From the NCBI GenBank assembly GCA_964561475.1, contig CAZLPU010000008.1:18675-82674 (forward strand): a stretch of 64,000 nucleotides of DNA, given 5' to 3'. A model generated the notes under the pieces. It searched no databases. It worked only from the letters and a program-made list of their open reading frames with translations, and was not told the origin of the DNA. The stretch is from CAYUYV01 sp964561475 (GTDB taxonomy: Bacteria; Pseudomonadota; Alphaproteobacteria; JAJFIK01). Below are positions 8,841 to 17,884 of this stretch, piece after piece. Numbering within the stretch: position 1 is the stretch's first letter; every line of letters starts with the position of its first letter. The position numbers and the translations under genes are program-made.

Positions 8841-10860
8841 ACTTGAATGGCTGCGCCCCTGGTGGCTGCTGGCCCTGATCCCCGGCGCCCTGATTATCGC
8901 CAGTCTCTGGCGGCGCCAGGGGCAAAACCGCACCTGGAGCGAGATGTGCGACCCGGCCCTCCTTGAGGCGCTCTGGGTGAAGCGGCCGGGCCGGGCGGCG
9001 CGCCTGCCCCTGGTCCTGCTGGGCATCGGCTGGTGTCTTGCCTGCGTCACCCTCGCCGGACCCGTTTGGGAGAAGACCACGGTTCCGGCTTTCGAGCGGG
9101 AAGAGGCCCGGGTGATCGTGCTCGATCTCTCCGACAGTATGAACAGCACCGATGTGGCCCCCAGCCGTCTCGCCCGGGCACGCTTCAAGGTGAGCGATGC
9201 CCTGAACCGTCTGAGCGAGGGCATGACCGGGCTCGTGGTGTTCCGTGGCGATGCCCATATCGTCACCCCCCTGACCCGGGACACACGGACCATTGCCAAT
9301 CTGATGCAGGCTCTTGCAGTGGATCTGGTGCCCGCTGAAGGAGACCGGGTGGCCCCTGCCCTTGACCTCGCCCGGGACATGCTGGGCCGGGCGGGTGGCG
9401 AGGCCCCCACCATGAACGGGTCCATTCTTCTGGTGACCGACGGGGTGTCCGATATCTCCGGTGCGCTGCGCCAGGCCAGTACCCTGCGCCAGGCGGGCCG
9501 CCCCTTGTCCGTTCTCGCCGTCGGCGCGGCGCAAACCGCCCCCCTCCAGGATCTCGCCCGCACCGGAGGTGGACAGTTCAGCCGTCTGACCCCGGACGGA
9601 CGGGATCTCGACCGGGTGCTGCACGCCACGAACCGGCTGTCCGGCGCCAGACGCGCCCAGCAGGTGGATGGGGTCGAACAATGGATCGAATACGGACCCT
9701 GGGTGCTGCCGGTGTTGCTGTGCCTCGCCGCCCTGGCTTTCCGACGCGGCTGGCTTGCGGCCCTCGTGCTTTTGGCCCTGGTGCCGCGGCCCGCAGGTGT
9801 TTCGGCCGCCCAGACCGCCCTGCCACCCTCGGCGGGCCAAGGCGACGCGACAGGCCAGGGCGAGGCGGTCAATCCGGGTCCGGTCGAGCCGGGATCGCCG
9901 GGCGGGGCTGTGACGGTGCCCACGTCGGTCTGGTCGGATCTGTGGGCCAACCGGAATCAGCAAGGCGCCCACCATCTCCAGACGGACAATCCAGAGGCCG
10001 CGGCCACCCTGTTCGAGGATCCGGCCTGGAAAGGCATGGCCCATTTCGAGGCCGGGGACTTCGAGGCTGCCGCGGAAGCCTTTGAACAGGCCGGAGATCT
10101 GACGGGTCAATACAATCGCGGCAATGCCCTTGCCAAAGCCGGCAAGCTCCAGGACGCCATCGAGGCCTATGATGCGGTGCTGGCAGAAGATCCGGATCAC
10201 GAGGACGCGTCAGCCAACCGGGACCTGATCCAGTCGCTTCTGGACCAGCAGCAGCAACAGGACCAGCAAGGGAGCGGCGGAGAAAATCAGCCCCAGGATG
10301 GGGAGCAGGACGGGGATCAGGGCGAAAACAGTCAGAATCAGAACGATCAGGGCGGCGCTGACCAGCAGCAGAGCGACCAGTCCCAGGATGGTGACTCTGA
10401 GCAGAACGAACCACAGGGCGGGGAAGGCCCAGAGGATCAGGGCGATCAGAACCAGCCTGCGGAAGATCAGCCGGGAGAAGGCCAGCAGGATACCGGGACC
10501 GGCGAAGAGGACGCCTCCGAAGAAGACACCGCCGAACAGGCCCGCCAGGATGTGGCCGGGTCTGCCGAGGAGGATCCCGCACAGGAGCAGCCCGGCACTC
10601 CGGAACCCCAGGACACTCCGGGTCAGGAAGACCCCCAGGCCAGCCCCGCCGTGCCCGGTCAGGGTGAAGAGGGTGAGGACACAGATCAACCCGCCGGTGC
10701 CGCCGGTGTCCCCGCCGGTCTTGAGGACCAGGACCTGAGCGAAGAGGATCTGGCGGCGGAACAATGGCTGCGACAGATCCCCCAGGATCCGGCGGGGCTG
10801 TTGCGGCGGAAATTCATGCTGGAACATATGCGCCGGCAACGGGAGGCGGAAAAGCGATGA
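8833..10860 (+). CDS. batB: BatB/BatC-type fusion: VWA domain, TPR and acidic tail
   Basis: A 675-aa protein. Residues 1-80 hold two membrane helices. A VWA domain follows with the metal site DLSDS (98-102) and a second segment LLVTDGVSD. A further membrane helix is near 285-310. TPR-like repeats lie at about 395-475 (GMAHFEAGDFEAAAEAFEQ and YNRGNALAKAGKLQDAIEAY). A strongly acidic Gln/Glu/Asp/Gly-rich stretch occupies about 475-640, then a short helical end. In many bacteria BatB and the TPR protein BatC are separate; here they are one chain. The low-complexity tail is probably disordered and could bind partner proteins or metal. It is coupled to batD by ATGA. Confidence 0.88.
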   Translation: MAELEWLRPWWLLALIPGALIIASLWRRQGQNRTWSEMCDPALLEALWVKRPGRAARLPLVLLGIGWCLACVTLAGPVWEKTTVPAFEREEARVIVLDLSDSMNSTDVAPSRLARARFKVSDALNRLSEGMTGLVVFRGDAHIVTPLTRDTRTIANLMQALAVDLVPAEGDRVAPALDLARDMLGRAGGEAPTMNGSILLVTDGVSDISGALRQASTLRQAGRPLSVLAVGAAQTAPLQDLARTGGGQFSRLTPDGRDLDRVLHATNRLSGARRAQQVDGVEQWIEYGPWVLPVLLCLAALAFRRGWLAALVLLALVPRPAGVSAAQTALPPSAGQGDATGQGEAVNPGPVEPGSPGGAVTVPTSVWSDLWANRNQQGAHHLQTDNPEAAATLFEDPAWKGMAHFEAGDFEAAAEAFEQAGDLTGQYNRGNALAKAGKLQDAIEAYDAVLAEDPDHEDASANRDLIQSLLDQQQQQDQQGSGGENQPQDGEQDGDQGENSQNQNDQGGADQQQSDQSQDGDSEQNEPQGGEGPEDQGDQNQPAEDQPGEGQQDTGTGEEDASEEDTAEQARQDVAGSAEEDPAQEQPGTPEPQDTPGQEDPQASPAVPGQGEEGEDTDQPAGAAGVPAGLEDQDLSEEDLAAEQWLRQIPQDPAGLLRRKFMLEHMRRQREAEKR

Positions 10861-12767
10861 GCCGTGCGATCCATCCCATTCTGATCATCACCGTTCTGGT
10901 CTTCGGATTGGCGATCCAGAGCCTGTCCAGTCCGGCCTTCGCCGCGGCGGAAGCGAGGCTTGACCGCAGCCGGATCGGTCTGGGAGAAACCCTGATCCTG
11001 CGTCTTGAAACGGACAATCAGCGGGCGGACCGACCGGACCTCAGTCCCCTTGAGGCGGATTTCGATATTCTGAATGTCTCCACCAGCCAGCAGACCAACA
11101 TCATCAATGGGCAGGTGGACGCCCGCCTCACCTGGACCCTCACCCTGAGCCCGAAACGCCAGGGGCAGCTTACGGTGCCTGCCCTGACGATTGCGGGTGA
11201 GCGCACCACACCCCAGAGCGTCGAAGTCGTGGAAGGTCAGACCCAGGGGATGGACATCGCCCGGGACATTCAGGTGGAAACGTCGCTCACCCCGGAGTCC
11301 GGTTATGTTCAGGGCATGATCCGGTACACGGTGCGCATTTTCACGGCCCTGCGCCTCTCCGATGCAAGCCTCACGGAACCGGAAATCGAGAACGCCATCG
11401 TCCAGCGCCTGGGAGAGGATCAGTCCAGTGTGGTGCAGAAGGACAACCGGACCTTTCAGCTTTATGAGCGCACCTATGCCATCTTCCCCCAGGAAAGCGG
11501 CACACTGACCATCCCTGAAGTCGTCCTGGATGCCCAGATCCCGGTGCAGCAGCGCCCGGGTGCGAGCCGCCGGGATACCCTGTTCGGCAATCTGTTCGAC
11601 ACCCACATGCGACAGGTCCGATTGCGGGGGGAGGCACGCACGGTCCAGGTCGCGCCCCGTCCCGACGGCATCGCCAGCCGTGACTGGTTGCCCGCCCAGG
11701 ACCTGACCTTGAGGGAAGACTGGCTGCCCGCTGGCGGATCGGTGCGGGTGGGCGAGCCTTTGACCAGGACCGTTCGTATGCGGGCAATCGGGCTCACCGG
11801 TGCCCAGTTGCCGGATATTCCAGCGGCTGATCTGGAGGGCACCGGTGTCTATCCGGATCAGGCTTCGGCGGAGACGACGGTCAATGCCCGCATCCTGGCG
11901 GGGGAACGCACCCAGGCCATTTCCTATGTGCCGAGCCGTCCGGGCCTTTTGACGATCCCGGCCATCGCAGTCTCCTGGTGGGATGTCACCAACAGCGAAG
12001 TGAAAACCGCCACCCTGCCCGCCCGGGAGATCCAGGTGCTGCCCGCCGACGGAACCGCCTCTACGGGTCTCAGCGCACAGCCCCCGGCACCGCCCGCGTC
12101 GCCCAGAACCCCGGATGCGAACGGGCCGGGCGGGCCTGAATTTCCGGGATCTGAACACCAAGGCCAGGGCAATGCGCGCGCTCAGCAGAACACGCCGTCT
12201 GCGGAGGCCTTGCCCAGCGGCGGACCATCCGAAGGCAGCTCCCGCCAGTCCACCAGCGGGACTGCGCCGAACAGCCCGATATGGGTCTGGGTGAGCGCCG
12301 GTCTTGCCGTTCTTTGGCTTGGGACGGCCGGTCTGTGGTTTCAGGAGCGCCGCAGACGGGTCCGCCCTGCCGATCCAGGCTCGCCCAATGCATTTGCCCT
12401 GGAACAGAACCACCACCCTCTGGCCGGATCGGCCCGGAAACTGTTCCTTCAGGCCTGTGAGGAGGGAGATGCCCCGGCGGCCCGGCGTCATCTTCTGGCC
12501 TGGTCCCGGTATCATTGGCGGGACCATCCGCCCAAGGGCATGGACGATGTCGCGGCGCGCCTGGAGGACAACGCAGCACGATCCGCCCTGGGCAGTCTTC
12601 AGAAAGCCCTGTACGGACCATCCGGATCTCAATGGGACGGAACCCGCCTTGCCGAAACGCTCAAAGCCCTGCCGCCATCCGGCAAAAACAGCAAGGATCC
12701 GCGGGGAGCGCTGCCGACACTTTATCCCGACGCAGCGCCCCAACCCCAGATCATGAACCGCCGGTGA
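10857..12767 (+). CDS. batD: BatD-like protein
   Basis: A 636-aa exported protein. A signal peptide covers residues 1-30 (VLVFGLAIQSLSSPAFA). Beta-rich repeats follow, with the BatD phrases RIGLGETLILRLET, FDILNVSTSQQTNIINGQ and RQGQLTVPALTIAGERT. A Pro/Ser/Gly-rich linker precedes a single membrane helix near 480-500 (IWVWVSAGLAVLWLGTAGLWF) and a cytoplasmic helical tail. It is the last gene of the operon; the ATGA overlap with the batB gene shows translational coupling. BatD is thought to be the periplasm-facing part of the Bat complex. No terminator is clear in the 45 bases that follow. Confidence 0.88.
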   Translation: MSRAIHPILIITVLVFGLAIQSLSSPAFAAAEARLDRSRIGLGETLILRLETDNQRADRPDLSPLEADFDILNVSTSQQTNIINGQVDARLTWTLTLSPKRQGQLTVPALTIAGERTTPQSVEVVEGQTQGMDIARDIQVETSLTPESGYVQGMIRYTVRIFTALRLSDASLTEPEIENAIVQRLGEDQSSVVQKDNRTFQLYERTYAIFPQESGTLTIPEVVLDAQIPVQQRPGASRRDTLFGNLFDTHMRQVRLRGEARTVQVAPRPDGIASRDWLPAQDLTLREDWLPAGGSVRVGEPLTRTVRMRAIGLTGAQLPDIPAADLEGTGVYPDQASAETTVNARILAGERTQAISYVPSRPGLLTIPAIAVSWWDVTNSEVKTATLPAREIQVLPADGTASTGLSAQPPAPPASPRTPDANGPGGPEFPGSEHQGQGNARAQQNTPSAEALPSGGPSEGSSRQSTSGTAPNSPIWVWVSAGLAVLWLGTAGLWFQERRRRVRPADPGSPNAFALEQNHHPLAGSARKLFLQACEEGDAPAARRHLLAWSRYHWRDHPPKGMDDVAARLEDNAARSALGSLQKALYGPSGSQWDGTRLAETLKALPPSGKNSKDPRGALPTLYPDAAPQPQIMNRR

Positions 12768-12812
12768 TCGTACCAGCGTAGACACCGGCGTGACGGAGCG
12801 CGCAAGGCACTG

Positions 12813-13349
12813 TCAGACATTGCGCACATCATCGCCGTCATCATCGTCGCCTTGGCCCAAAGCGTTGCGCACTTTCGGCATCCAGAACAGCCAGAAGAGC
12901 AGAAAGAGGACAAGGTTGAGGATCGTTTCCATCCAGAGATTCTGATGCAGGATGGCACTGTCACCGCCGAACAGATCCAGGAGCAACTGCCGGTAAACGG
13001 TGATCACCCGATTCCCCGCCCCGGCGTCCGTCAAAGCCACGACATCAATCCCGGCCAGATGACCGAACAGGCTGAGCCCGCCCGCGACGAACAGGAATGT
13101 CAGCCCGGCAATCGTAAGATTGAAAATGGTCGCGATCACAAGATCGGGTCCGTCAATACCCTGATTGACGGCACTCACGGCGGCGTGGAACATCAGGATG
13201 CCGTTGGAGACAACGATGAATGCGAAATAGAGATTGGAAACCATCAGATAGTCCAGACCGACCAGTCCGGAGAGGATCGCCACCACGACGAAAGCATTGA
13301 AAAACGGACCAATCGACAAAATTGCAGATCTGACTTGTACGAACGACAT
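12813..13349 (-). CDS. Membrane protein of unknown function
   Basis: A 178-aa protein with four predicted membrane helices (about residues 15-35, 40-62, 75-100 and 145-162) and an acidic C-terminal end (GQGDDDDGDD). I do not recognise a family. The start is supported by a strong ribosome binding site (GGGGAGGGGATA before ATG). It converges with batD and lies beside a copy of the dispersed repeat. The amphiphilic layout suggests a small inner-membrane protein; no catalytic motif is visible. Confidence 0.75.
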   Translation of the reverse strand: MSFVQVRSAILSIGPFFNAFVVVAILSGLVGLDYLMVSNLYFAFIVVSNGILMFHAAVSAVNQGIDGPDLVIATIFNLTIAGLTFLFVAGGLSLFGHLAGIDVVALTDAGAGNRVITVYRQLLLDLFGGDSAILHQNLWMETILNLVLFLLFWLFWMPKVRNALGQGDDDDGDDVRNV

Positions 13350-13443
13350 TATCCCCTCCCCACTCCCCCTCTTGCCGAACCCGCCTTCCGGGCCAAAGGC
13401 ACACGAGATGGGAAACCAATATTCTCCAAACGGATGATAGACT

Positions 13444-13601
13444 AGAGCATGAGGCGTTTAATCCGCATCATGCTCAAGGCCGCGACTGCGGTCCGGCGCC
13501 ACTGCGCCGCCCTCGCGGAGGCGCCTCGCGCCGTGAGCGAAAAGAACTAGAGCGGCGGCCACCTTGTTTAAAGGTGATCGTGATTTTGCGCCCGCCGCTC
13601 T
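13444..13601 (+). repeat. Dispersed palindromic intergenic repeat, copy A
   Basis: A 158-bp element made of two imperfect palindromes. The left part is bounded by GAGCATGAGGCG and CGCATCATGCTC. The right part is bounded by perfect arms AGAGCGGCGG (13549-13558) and CCGCCGCTCT (13592-13601). A nearly identical copy lies in reverse orientation at 60021-60179, and a third begins at 63951. It contains a 34-codon open frame from the ATG in GCATGAGG, which is probably fortuitous. It has no transposase. Confidence 0.9.
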
Positions 13602-13723
13602 AAACGGGATGAACGTCTGACCGGGCCATGTGATCCAGACCCATCAACCACGACCCTCTCACACAATCAGGCTCATATCCGGCCCGGACAATGGCATTGC
13701 GACGTGGGTTGCGCCGAGGATCA

Positions 13724-13858
13724 TCACGCTGAACGCCTCGGACGGTTCTCCATCTCAGCCGCGCGCTTTTTCTTGTTGCGGGCATAAAAATACTTGTAGC
13801 CGTCCACGACCGGAGCAGCACCGATAAATCTCAGGAAAACCATGACCGACTTCGCCAT
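13724..13858 (-). CDS. Small protein of 44 residues, unknown
   Basis: A short open frame with a good ribosome binding site (GGAGAAGG, five bases before ATG at 13858). The product begins MAKSVMVFLRFIGAAPVVDGY and ends in a lysine/arginine-rich tail (ARNKKKRAAEMENRPRR). It could be a small membrane-associated or nucleic-acid-binding protein. The frame is open further upstream to 13936, but the internal start has the better signal. No family is recognised, so the gene call rests only on the binding site and composition. Confidence 0.4.
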   Translation of the reverse strand: MAKSVMVFLRFIGAAPVVDGYKYFYARNKKKRAAEMENRPRRSA

Positions 13859-14117
13859 GAACGCCTTCTCCACCTGAAGGCCCGCCCATGAGACACGGAG
13901 GCGGGCAACCTTCACCCAGTACGGCGCGCCACTCATCCAGGCTGGAGCATGTGTCAGACTACGGATACTTGGATGGACGGGAGCCGCAACGCTAGGGTTG
14001 TTATACCATCACAGACAGTATCAAAACAAGAATGGCGCACGGAGCCGGGACGTGAGGCTCCATGGTCCGACTTTTTGCGCCATTCCCGGCCGTGCCTGTC
14101 GGCAGCGGTGCCGAAAG

Positions 14118-14939
14118 CTACGGTTTGATCGCGCGGACAATGAAGGTCTTCAGGGTACGCCCCATACGGATGCGCCCCTCTTCGCTTCTGGCCAGGGACG
14201 CCGCGGTCTGTCGCAACATGCCCATGATCGCAAGCCCCACCACGTCCCAGTCGTAATGGGCGAACACCCGGCCCTCACTGGCTCGTTCCGCAAGGTCTTT
14301 GGCCCACTGGCTGGCCCAACGCTCGACCAGGAGCGTGGTATGGTCCGTGTCCGCATCGATCACTCCCGGATCCACCAGGGCGGCCATCAGCACGCCCGGA
14401 TGTTCCCGGTGATACCGGATCACCGCCTCGATGATCGCCTCGATCCTCTCTTCCAAGCCCTCCGCCGGCTCAAGGCTCGCGAGAACCATGGCGTCGACCT
14501 CGGCACAGGCTTCGTCCACGAAGGCGAAGAAACAGGCGCGCTTGTCGGGAAAGTGCAAATAGAAAGTGCCATGGCCCACATCGGCGGCCCGGGCAATATC
14601 CTGGGGCCGGGTGCTGTGGTAGCCCCGTTCCACGAACAGGATGCGGGCGGCGTCCAGAAGTCGGCGACGGCTATCCTGGCGTCGGCGTCCCGTGCGGGGG
14701 GACTTTTCCGGGGATACACGCCCCGGCACGACCGGCCCAGGGGTTTCTGCTCCGGATTGGGACGCATTTGATTGGGGCTGATGGGTCGGGTCCGCCTCGG
14801 GGGGACAACATCGTCGGTTCTGATCCGGTGACTGGTCAGGGATGGTTGTCTGGGCTTGATCCGGGTGCTGGTCCGAAGAGTGGATGGACTCGCTCTGGCC
14901 CGGATCCTTGTCCGGGATGTTCTTTTCCCCTGAGGTCAA
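14118..14939 (-). CDS. TetR-family transcriptional regulator
   Basis: A 273-aa protein if it begins at the TTG at 14939, which has GGGGAG nine bases upstream. The TetR helix-turn-helix is at about residues 85-140 (RRRLLDAARILFVERGYHST, then IARAADVGHGTFYLHFPDK). The C-terminal part is an all-helical ligand-binding domain. The first 80 residues are low-complexity Gln/Pro/Ser/Asp and unusual for the family; a start at an internal GTG near residue 70 would remove them. It lies 96 bases downstream of the aldolase gene on the same strand and may respond to a metabolite of that pathway. Confidence 0.85.
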   Translation of the reverse strand: MTSGEKNIPDKDPGQSESIHSSDQHPDQAQTTIPDQSPDQNRRCCPPEADPTHQPQSNASQSGAETPGPVVPGRVSPEKSPRTGRRRQDSRRRLLDAARILFVERGYHSTRPQDIARAADVGHGTFYLHFPDKRACFFAFVDEACAEVDAMVLASLEPAEGLEERIEAIIEAVIRYHREHPGVLMAALVDPGVIDADTDHTTLLVERWASQWAKDLAERASEGRVFAHYDWDVVGLAIMGMLRQTAASLARSEEGRIRMGRTLKTFIVRAIKP

Positions 14940-15035
14940 TATGCGCTTCTCCCCGGCAGTTCCGCTGTTTTTATTGTCGTCGTTCTGGGTCGGCCTCCCC
15001 TCCCGGGACGGCTCGACCGGCGCGGATAGCCTGGG

Positions 15036-16223
15036 TCAGGTCCGGAAGGAAGGGTCGATTCGGTTCAGTTTGCGCATCAGGGACGGCCAGACCAGATCGC
15101 CAGCGGGACCAGAAAACAAAGGCTCTGCCTGTTCAGCGGTCAGTTCCGGCGTTCCTTCGTCGGGACCGGCGCATTTCGCGCCGCCTGCCAGGGCACGGAT
15201 CTGCATGGTGCAGGCCCGCTCCAGGTAGTAGATGGCCATATACGCATCTGCGCAGGTCTGCCCGACGGCCAGAGTGCCATGATTGCGCAAAATCATGACC
15301 GGATTGTTCCCTAGATCGTGAACGAGCCTGACCCGTTCGTCTACCGCCATGTCGATCCCCTCGTAGTCGTGGTAGGCCACGCGTCCATGGAGGGTCATGG
15401 CGTGCTGGGTCAGGGGCAGAAGGCCGTCCCGCTGGGCGGCCACTGCTGCACCGTCATCGGTATGCAGGTGGATAACACAACCGGCGTCATCCCGTTCCTG
15501 GTGAATTGCAGCATGGATCGCAAAACCGGACCGGTTGATGGTCTGGTCCGTGTCCTGGAGGATCTCACCGGATGCGTTCACCTTGATCAGGTTCGAGGCG
15601 GTGATTTCCTCAAACAGAAGGCCGAACGGATTGACGAGATAATGATCTTCCCGGCCCGGCACCCGTGCGGAAATGTGGGTGAAGACGAGGTCGTCCCATC
15701 CGTGCTGGGCGATCAGACGATAGGTGGCCGCGAGATCGACCCGCATGGCCCACTCATCGGCGCTCACCTCATCCTTGCGCGAGCCGCTGAGAGACAGGCC
15801 ATGGTGGGGTGCGCCCAGGGGCGAGCCAAGAGGTGCATTTGTGCCGGAGGCCGCAAAATCAGCCGCGAGGGTGTCCGCCGCACCAGCGTCGAAGCTCTCC
15901 ATTGGATCCGCGCCGGCCTCAGCACCCATGCGATTTTCCAGGCGCACCGCCGATTGGGCCTGCGCTGACTGGGCCGCCGATCGGGACCGCGCTGACTGGG
16001 CCGCCGCCTGGGCCAAGGTGGCCCGGTCCGGCATGGGCCGGCCACCGGGCATTCCGGAGGCATGACGGGACACAATCAAGGGCCGCCCGCCGGACGGACG
16101 ATTGCCCGAGGGGCCATGACCGGCATCAAGGGTCCTCGATTCCGCGACACCCTCAATGATCGTATCCTTGCCAGGCTTGGATCCGGGAAACGCTTTGGTT
16201 CCTTTGAACGCCGAACTCGACAT
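15036..16223 (-). CDS. Class II aldolase/adducin family protein with N-terminal extension
   Basis: A 395-aa protein. The class II aldolase domain occupies about residues 155-370, with the expected metal-ligand motifs HLHTDDGAA and NHGTLAVG and the phrase VFTHISARVPG. Enzymes of this family cleave or form C-C bonds of sugar phosphates or related hydroxy acids; the exact substrate is not visible. About 150 residues of Ala/Gly/Ser/Gln-rich sequence precede the domain. That extension seems genuine because the ATG at 16223 has a strong ribosome binding site (GGAGGAG, six bases away). It lies between the orphan binding-protein gene and the TetR gene on the same strand. Confidence 0.85.
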   Translation of the reverse strand: MSSSAFKGTKAFPGSKPGKDTIIEGVAESRTLDAGHGPSGNRPSGGRPLIVSRHASGMPGGRPMPDRATLAQAAAQSARSRSAAQSAQAQSAVRLENRMGAEAGADPMESFDAGAADTLAADFAASGTNAPLGSPLGAPHHGLSLSGSRKDEVSADEWAMRVDLAATYRLIAQHGWDDLVFTHISARVPGREDHYLVNPFGLLFEEITASNLIKVNASGEILQDTDQTINRSGFAIHAAIHQERDDAGCVIHLHTDDGAAVAAQRDGLLPLTQHAMTLHGRVAYHDYEGIDMAVDERVRLVHDLGNNPVMILRNHGTLAVGQTCADAYMAIYYLERACTMQIRALAGGAKCAGPDEGTPELTAEQAEPLFSGPAGDLVWPSLMRKLNRIDPSFRT

Positions 16224-16393
16224 GGTCTCTCCTCCTGGCCGCTTCCCACTTGGAAACGCAGATCCAGTCAGGGTTTGGAACGGATCGGATGGCTACCCCA
16301 TCCACGCCTCGGTCTCTATGAAATAGCGTCTTGTCTTTTTGTCACCAACGTGGCGAAGCGCATCAGGTGAGTCAAATCTCGCTAGGGCGCTAC

Positions 16394-17494
16394 TTATTCA
16401 GGGGCCTCGTCTGCACCCGTCAGGCCAAGGGCCGCCTCGATCCTGGCGTGGGAGTTTTCCGGCACCCAGGCCGGCCAGATCTCCGGGTTCTGTTTCAGGA
16501 ACCAGATTGCCAGATCCCGACCATCGAGCCGGGGATTGTCATGCATGTGCACCAGGGCCGTGCGGACATCGTCCAGGCTGGTCTGGTAGGCAGAGAAAAA
16601 TGTGGCGAGCGCCGGTGTCTGGTCCCGAAACTTCACATTCAGCCCCACATGGACATCCACCGGCGGGAAGGCCGTGGCCTGTTCCGGACGGCTGGCGGCT
16701 GCGAACGCGTCCCAGTCTTCCTCGTTGAAGGCGGGTTCCTCGAGCATGACCATGTCATGGGCCCCCAGAATCCAGGTCGGATCCCAGTAATAGGTCAGGA
16801 ACGGCTCGCCCTTCTGGTAGTGGCTGACAATGGCTGCCGCCAGAGCCGCACCGGTGCCCGTGCGGAAATTGGTGAAATGATCGTCGAGGCCGTAGGCGGT
16901 GAGCTTTTTGGTGTTGTTGATCTCGCACAGCCAGCCCAGGACGCAGTTATAAAACCGGCCCTTGCTGGGGCGCTCCGGATCCTGGAAGAGCTGGGCGTAT
17001 TGGGGCAGGTCGAAAACGCTTTTCAGGTCCGGTGCGGTGGCCTCGATGCCCCGGTCCGCATCCCCCTCGATCATGTAGCGGGGCACGTACCAGCCCTGCA
17101 TGGCGTTGGCCATGTTGATGCCGGCGCTGGCCACCCGGCCCCGGCGCACGCCCCGGTCCCAGATTTTCGTAGCCCGGTCCATCCACACTTCCATGACCAC
17201 ATCCAGATCGCCGCGCACCAGGCCGGAAAGCAGGGGGATGGTTGACCCTGGAATGGCATCGGTCTCGCACCCGAAGCCTTCTTCCACCAGAAACCGGGCC
17301 ACGGCGGTGTGAAGCCGTCCGCTTTCCCAGTCCATGAGGCCGAACATGACCGGGCGCCCGTCAGGGCAGACGGGGCCGGCATCATCCTGGGCAAGGGCCG
17401 CCCGGGGCATGAAACCGGCGGCCAGACACAAAGCGGCGGCGGCCAGGAATGACACCGTCCGGAGTCGCCAGATGGAAGTGAAGAGATCAGTCAT
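16394..17494 (-). CDS. Glycine betaine/choline-type ABC transporter substrate-binding protein
   Basis: A 366-aa protein from ATG at 17494. It has a signal peptide (about residues 1-36, SFLAAAALCLAAGFMPRAALA) and an OpuAC-type binding domain with phrases such as WESGRLHTAVARFLVEEGFG, DLDVVMEVWMD and YYWDPTWILG. The tryptophan-rich pocket residues suit a quaternary-ammonium ligand. No permease or ATPase gene is near, so it either works with a transporter encoded elsewhere or as a sensor. It lies 170 bases upstream of the aldolase gene on the same strand. Confidence 0.82.
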   Translation of the reverse strand: MTDLFTSIWRLRTVSFLAAAALCLAAGFMPRAALAQDDAGPVCPDGRPVMFGLMDWESGRLHTAVARFLVEEGFGCETDAIPGSTIPLLSGLVRGDLDVVMEVWMDRATKIWDRGVRRGRVASAGINMANAMQGWYVPRYMIEGDADRGIEATAPDLKSVFDLPQYAQLFQDPERPSKGRFYNCVLGWLCEINNTKKLTAYGLDDHFTNFRTGTGAALAAAIVSHYQKGEPFLTYYWDPTWILGAHDMVMLEEPAFNEEDWDAFAAASRPEQATAFPPVDVHVGLNVKFRDQTPALATFFSAYQTSLDDVRTALVHMHDNPRLDGRDLAIWFLKQNPEIWPAWVPENSHARIEAALGLTGADEAPE

Positions 17495-17884
17495 GAAAAA
17501 GACCTTGTTCCGGTGGGCCCCGCCAGTGGCTGGGCCGGGCGGGTTTAACGGTGGAGCATCCGGGCTGCGGCTCTTGGCTGGATTGCAGCTCTGGGGGCGG
17601 GCGGCCAGTTGACGGCGGCCAGCAGGAGCGCCGCGGAACAAAGACCGGCCATGAAGCCCCTATGCTTTCTATGGCTATGGCAACTATGCTGACAGGAGTC
17701 GGCGGTGACAACCGAAGCCACCTTGCGGTAGCGCGCCGAGACACTCAATCCCGTATCGCGTACCCGCTCTAGCCTATCCGATCAGCGCAGACTTTGCTCC
17801 CAGGCCAGAACGCCCAGAAGCCTTATGCTGAGAGGCGAAACACGAGAGCGGGCGCGCCCGAGAGCCAACCCACAGGCGGACCCC
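17495..17884. other. Intergenic region between divergent genes
   Basis: These 390 bases lie between the binding-protein gene and nadK, which are divergent. No gene or clear regulatory motif stands out. It should hold both promoters. Confidence 0.4.

Noticed and set aside
13452..13550. 34-codon open frame inside repeat copy A
   Set aside because: It is conserved only because the repeat copies are nearly identical, with no ribosome site; more likely a structural element.
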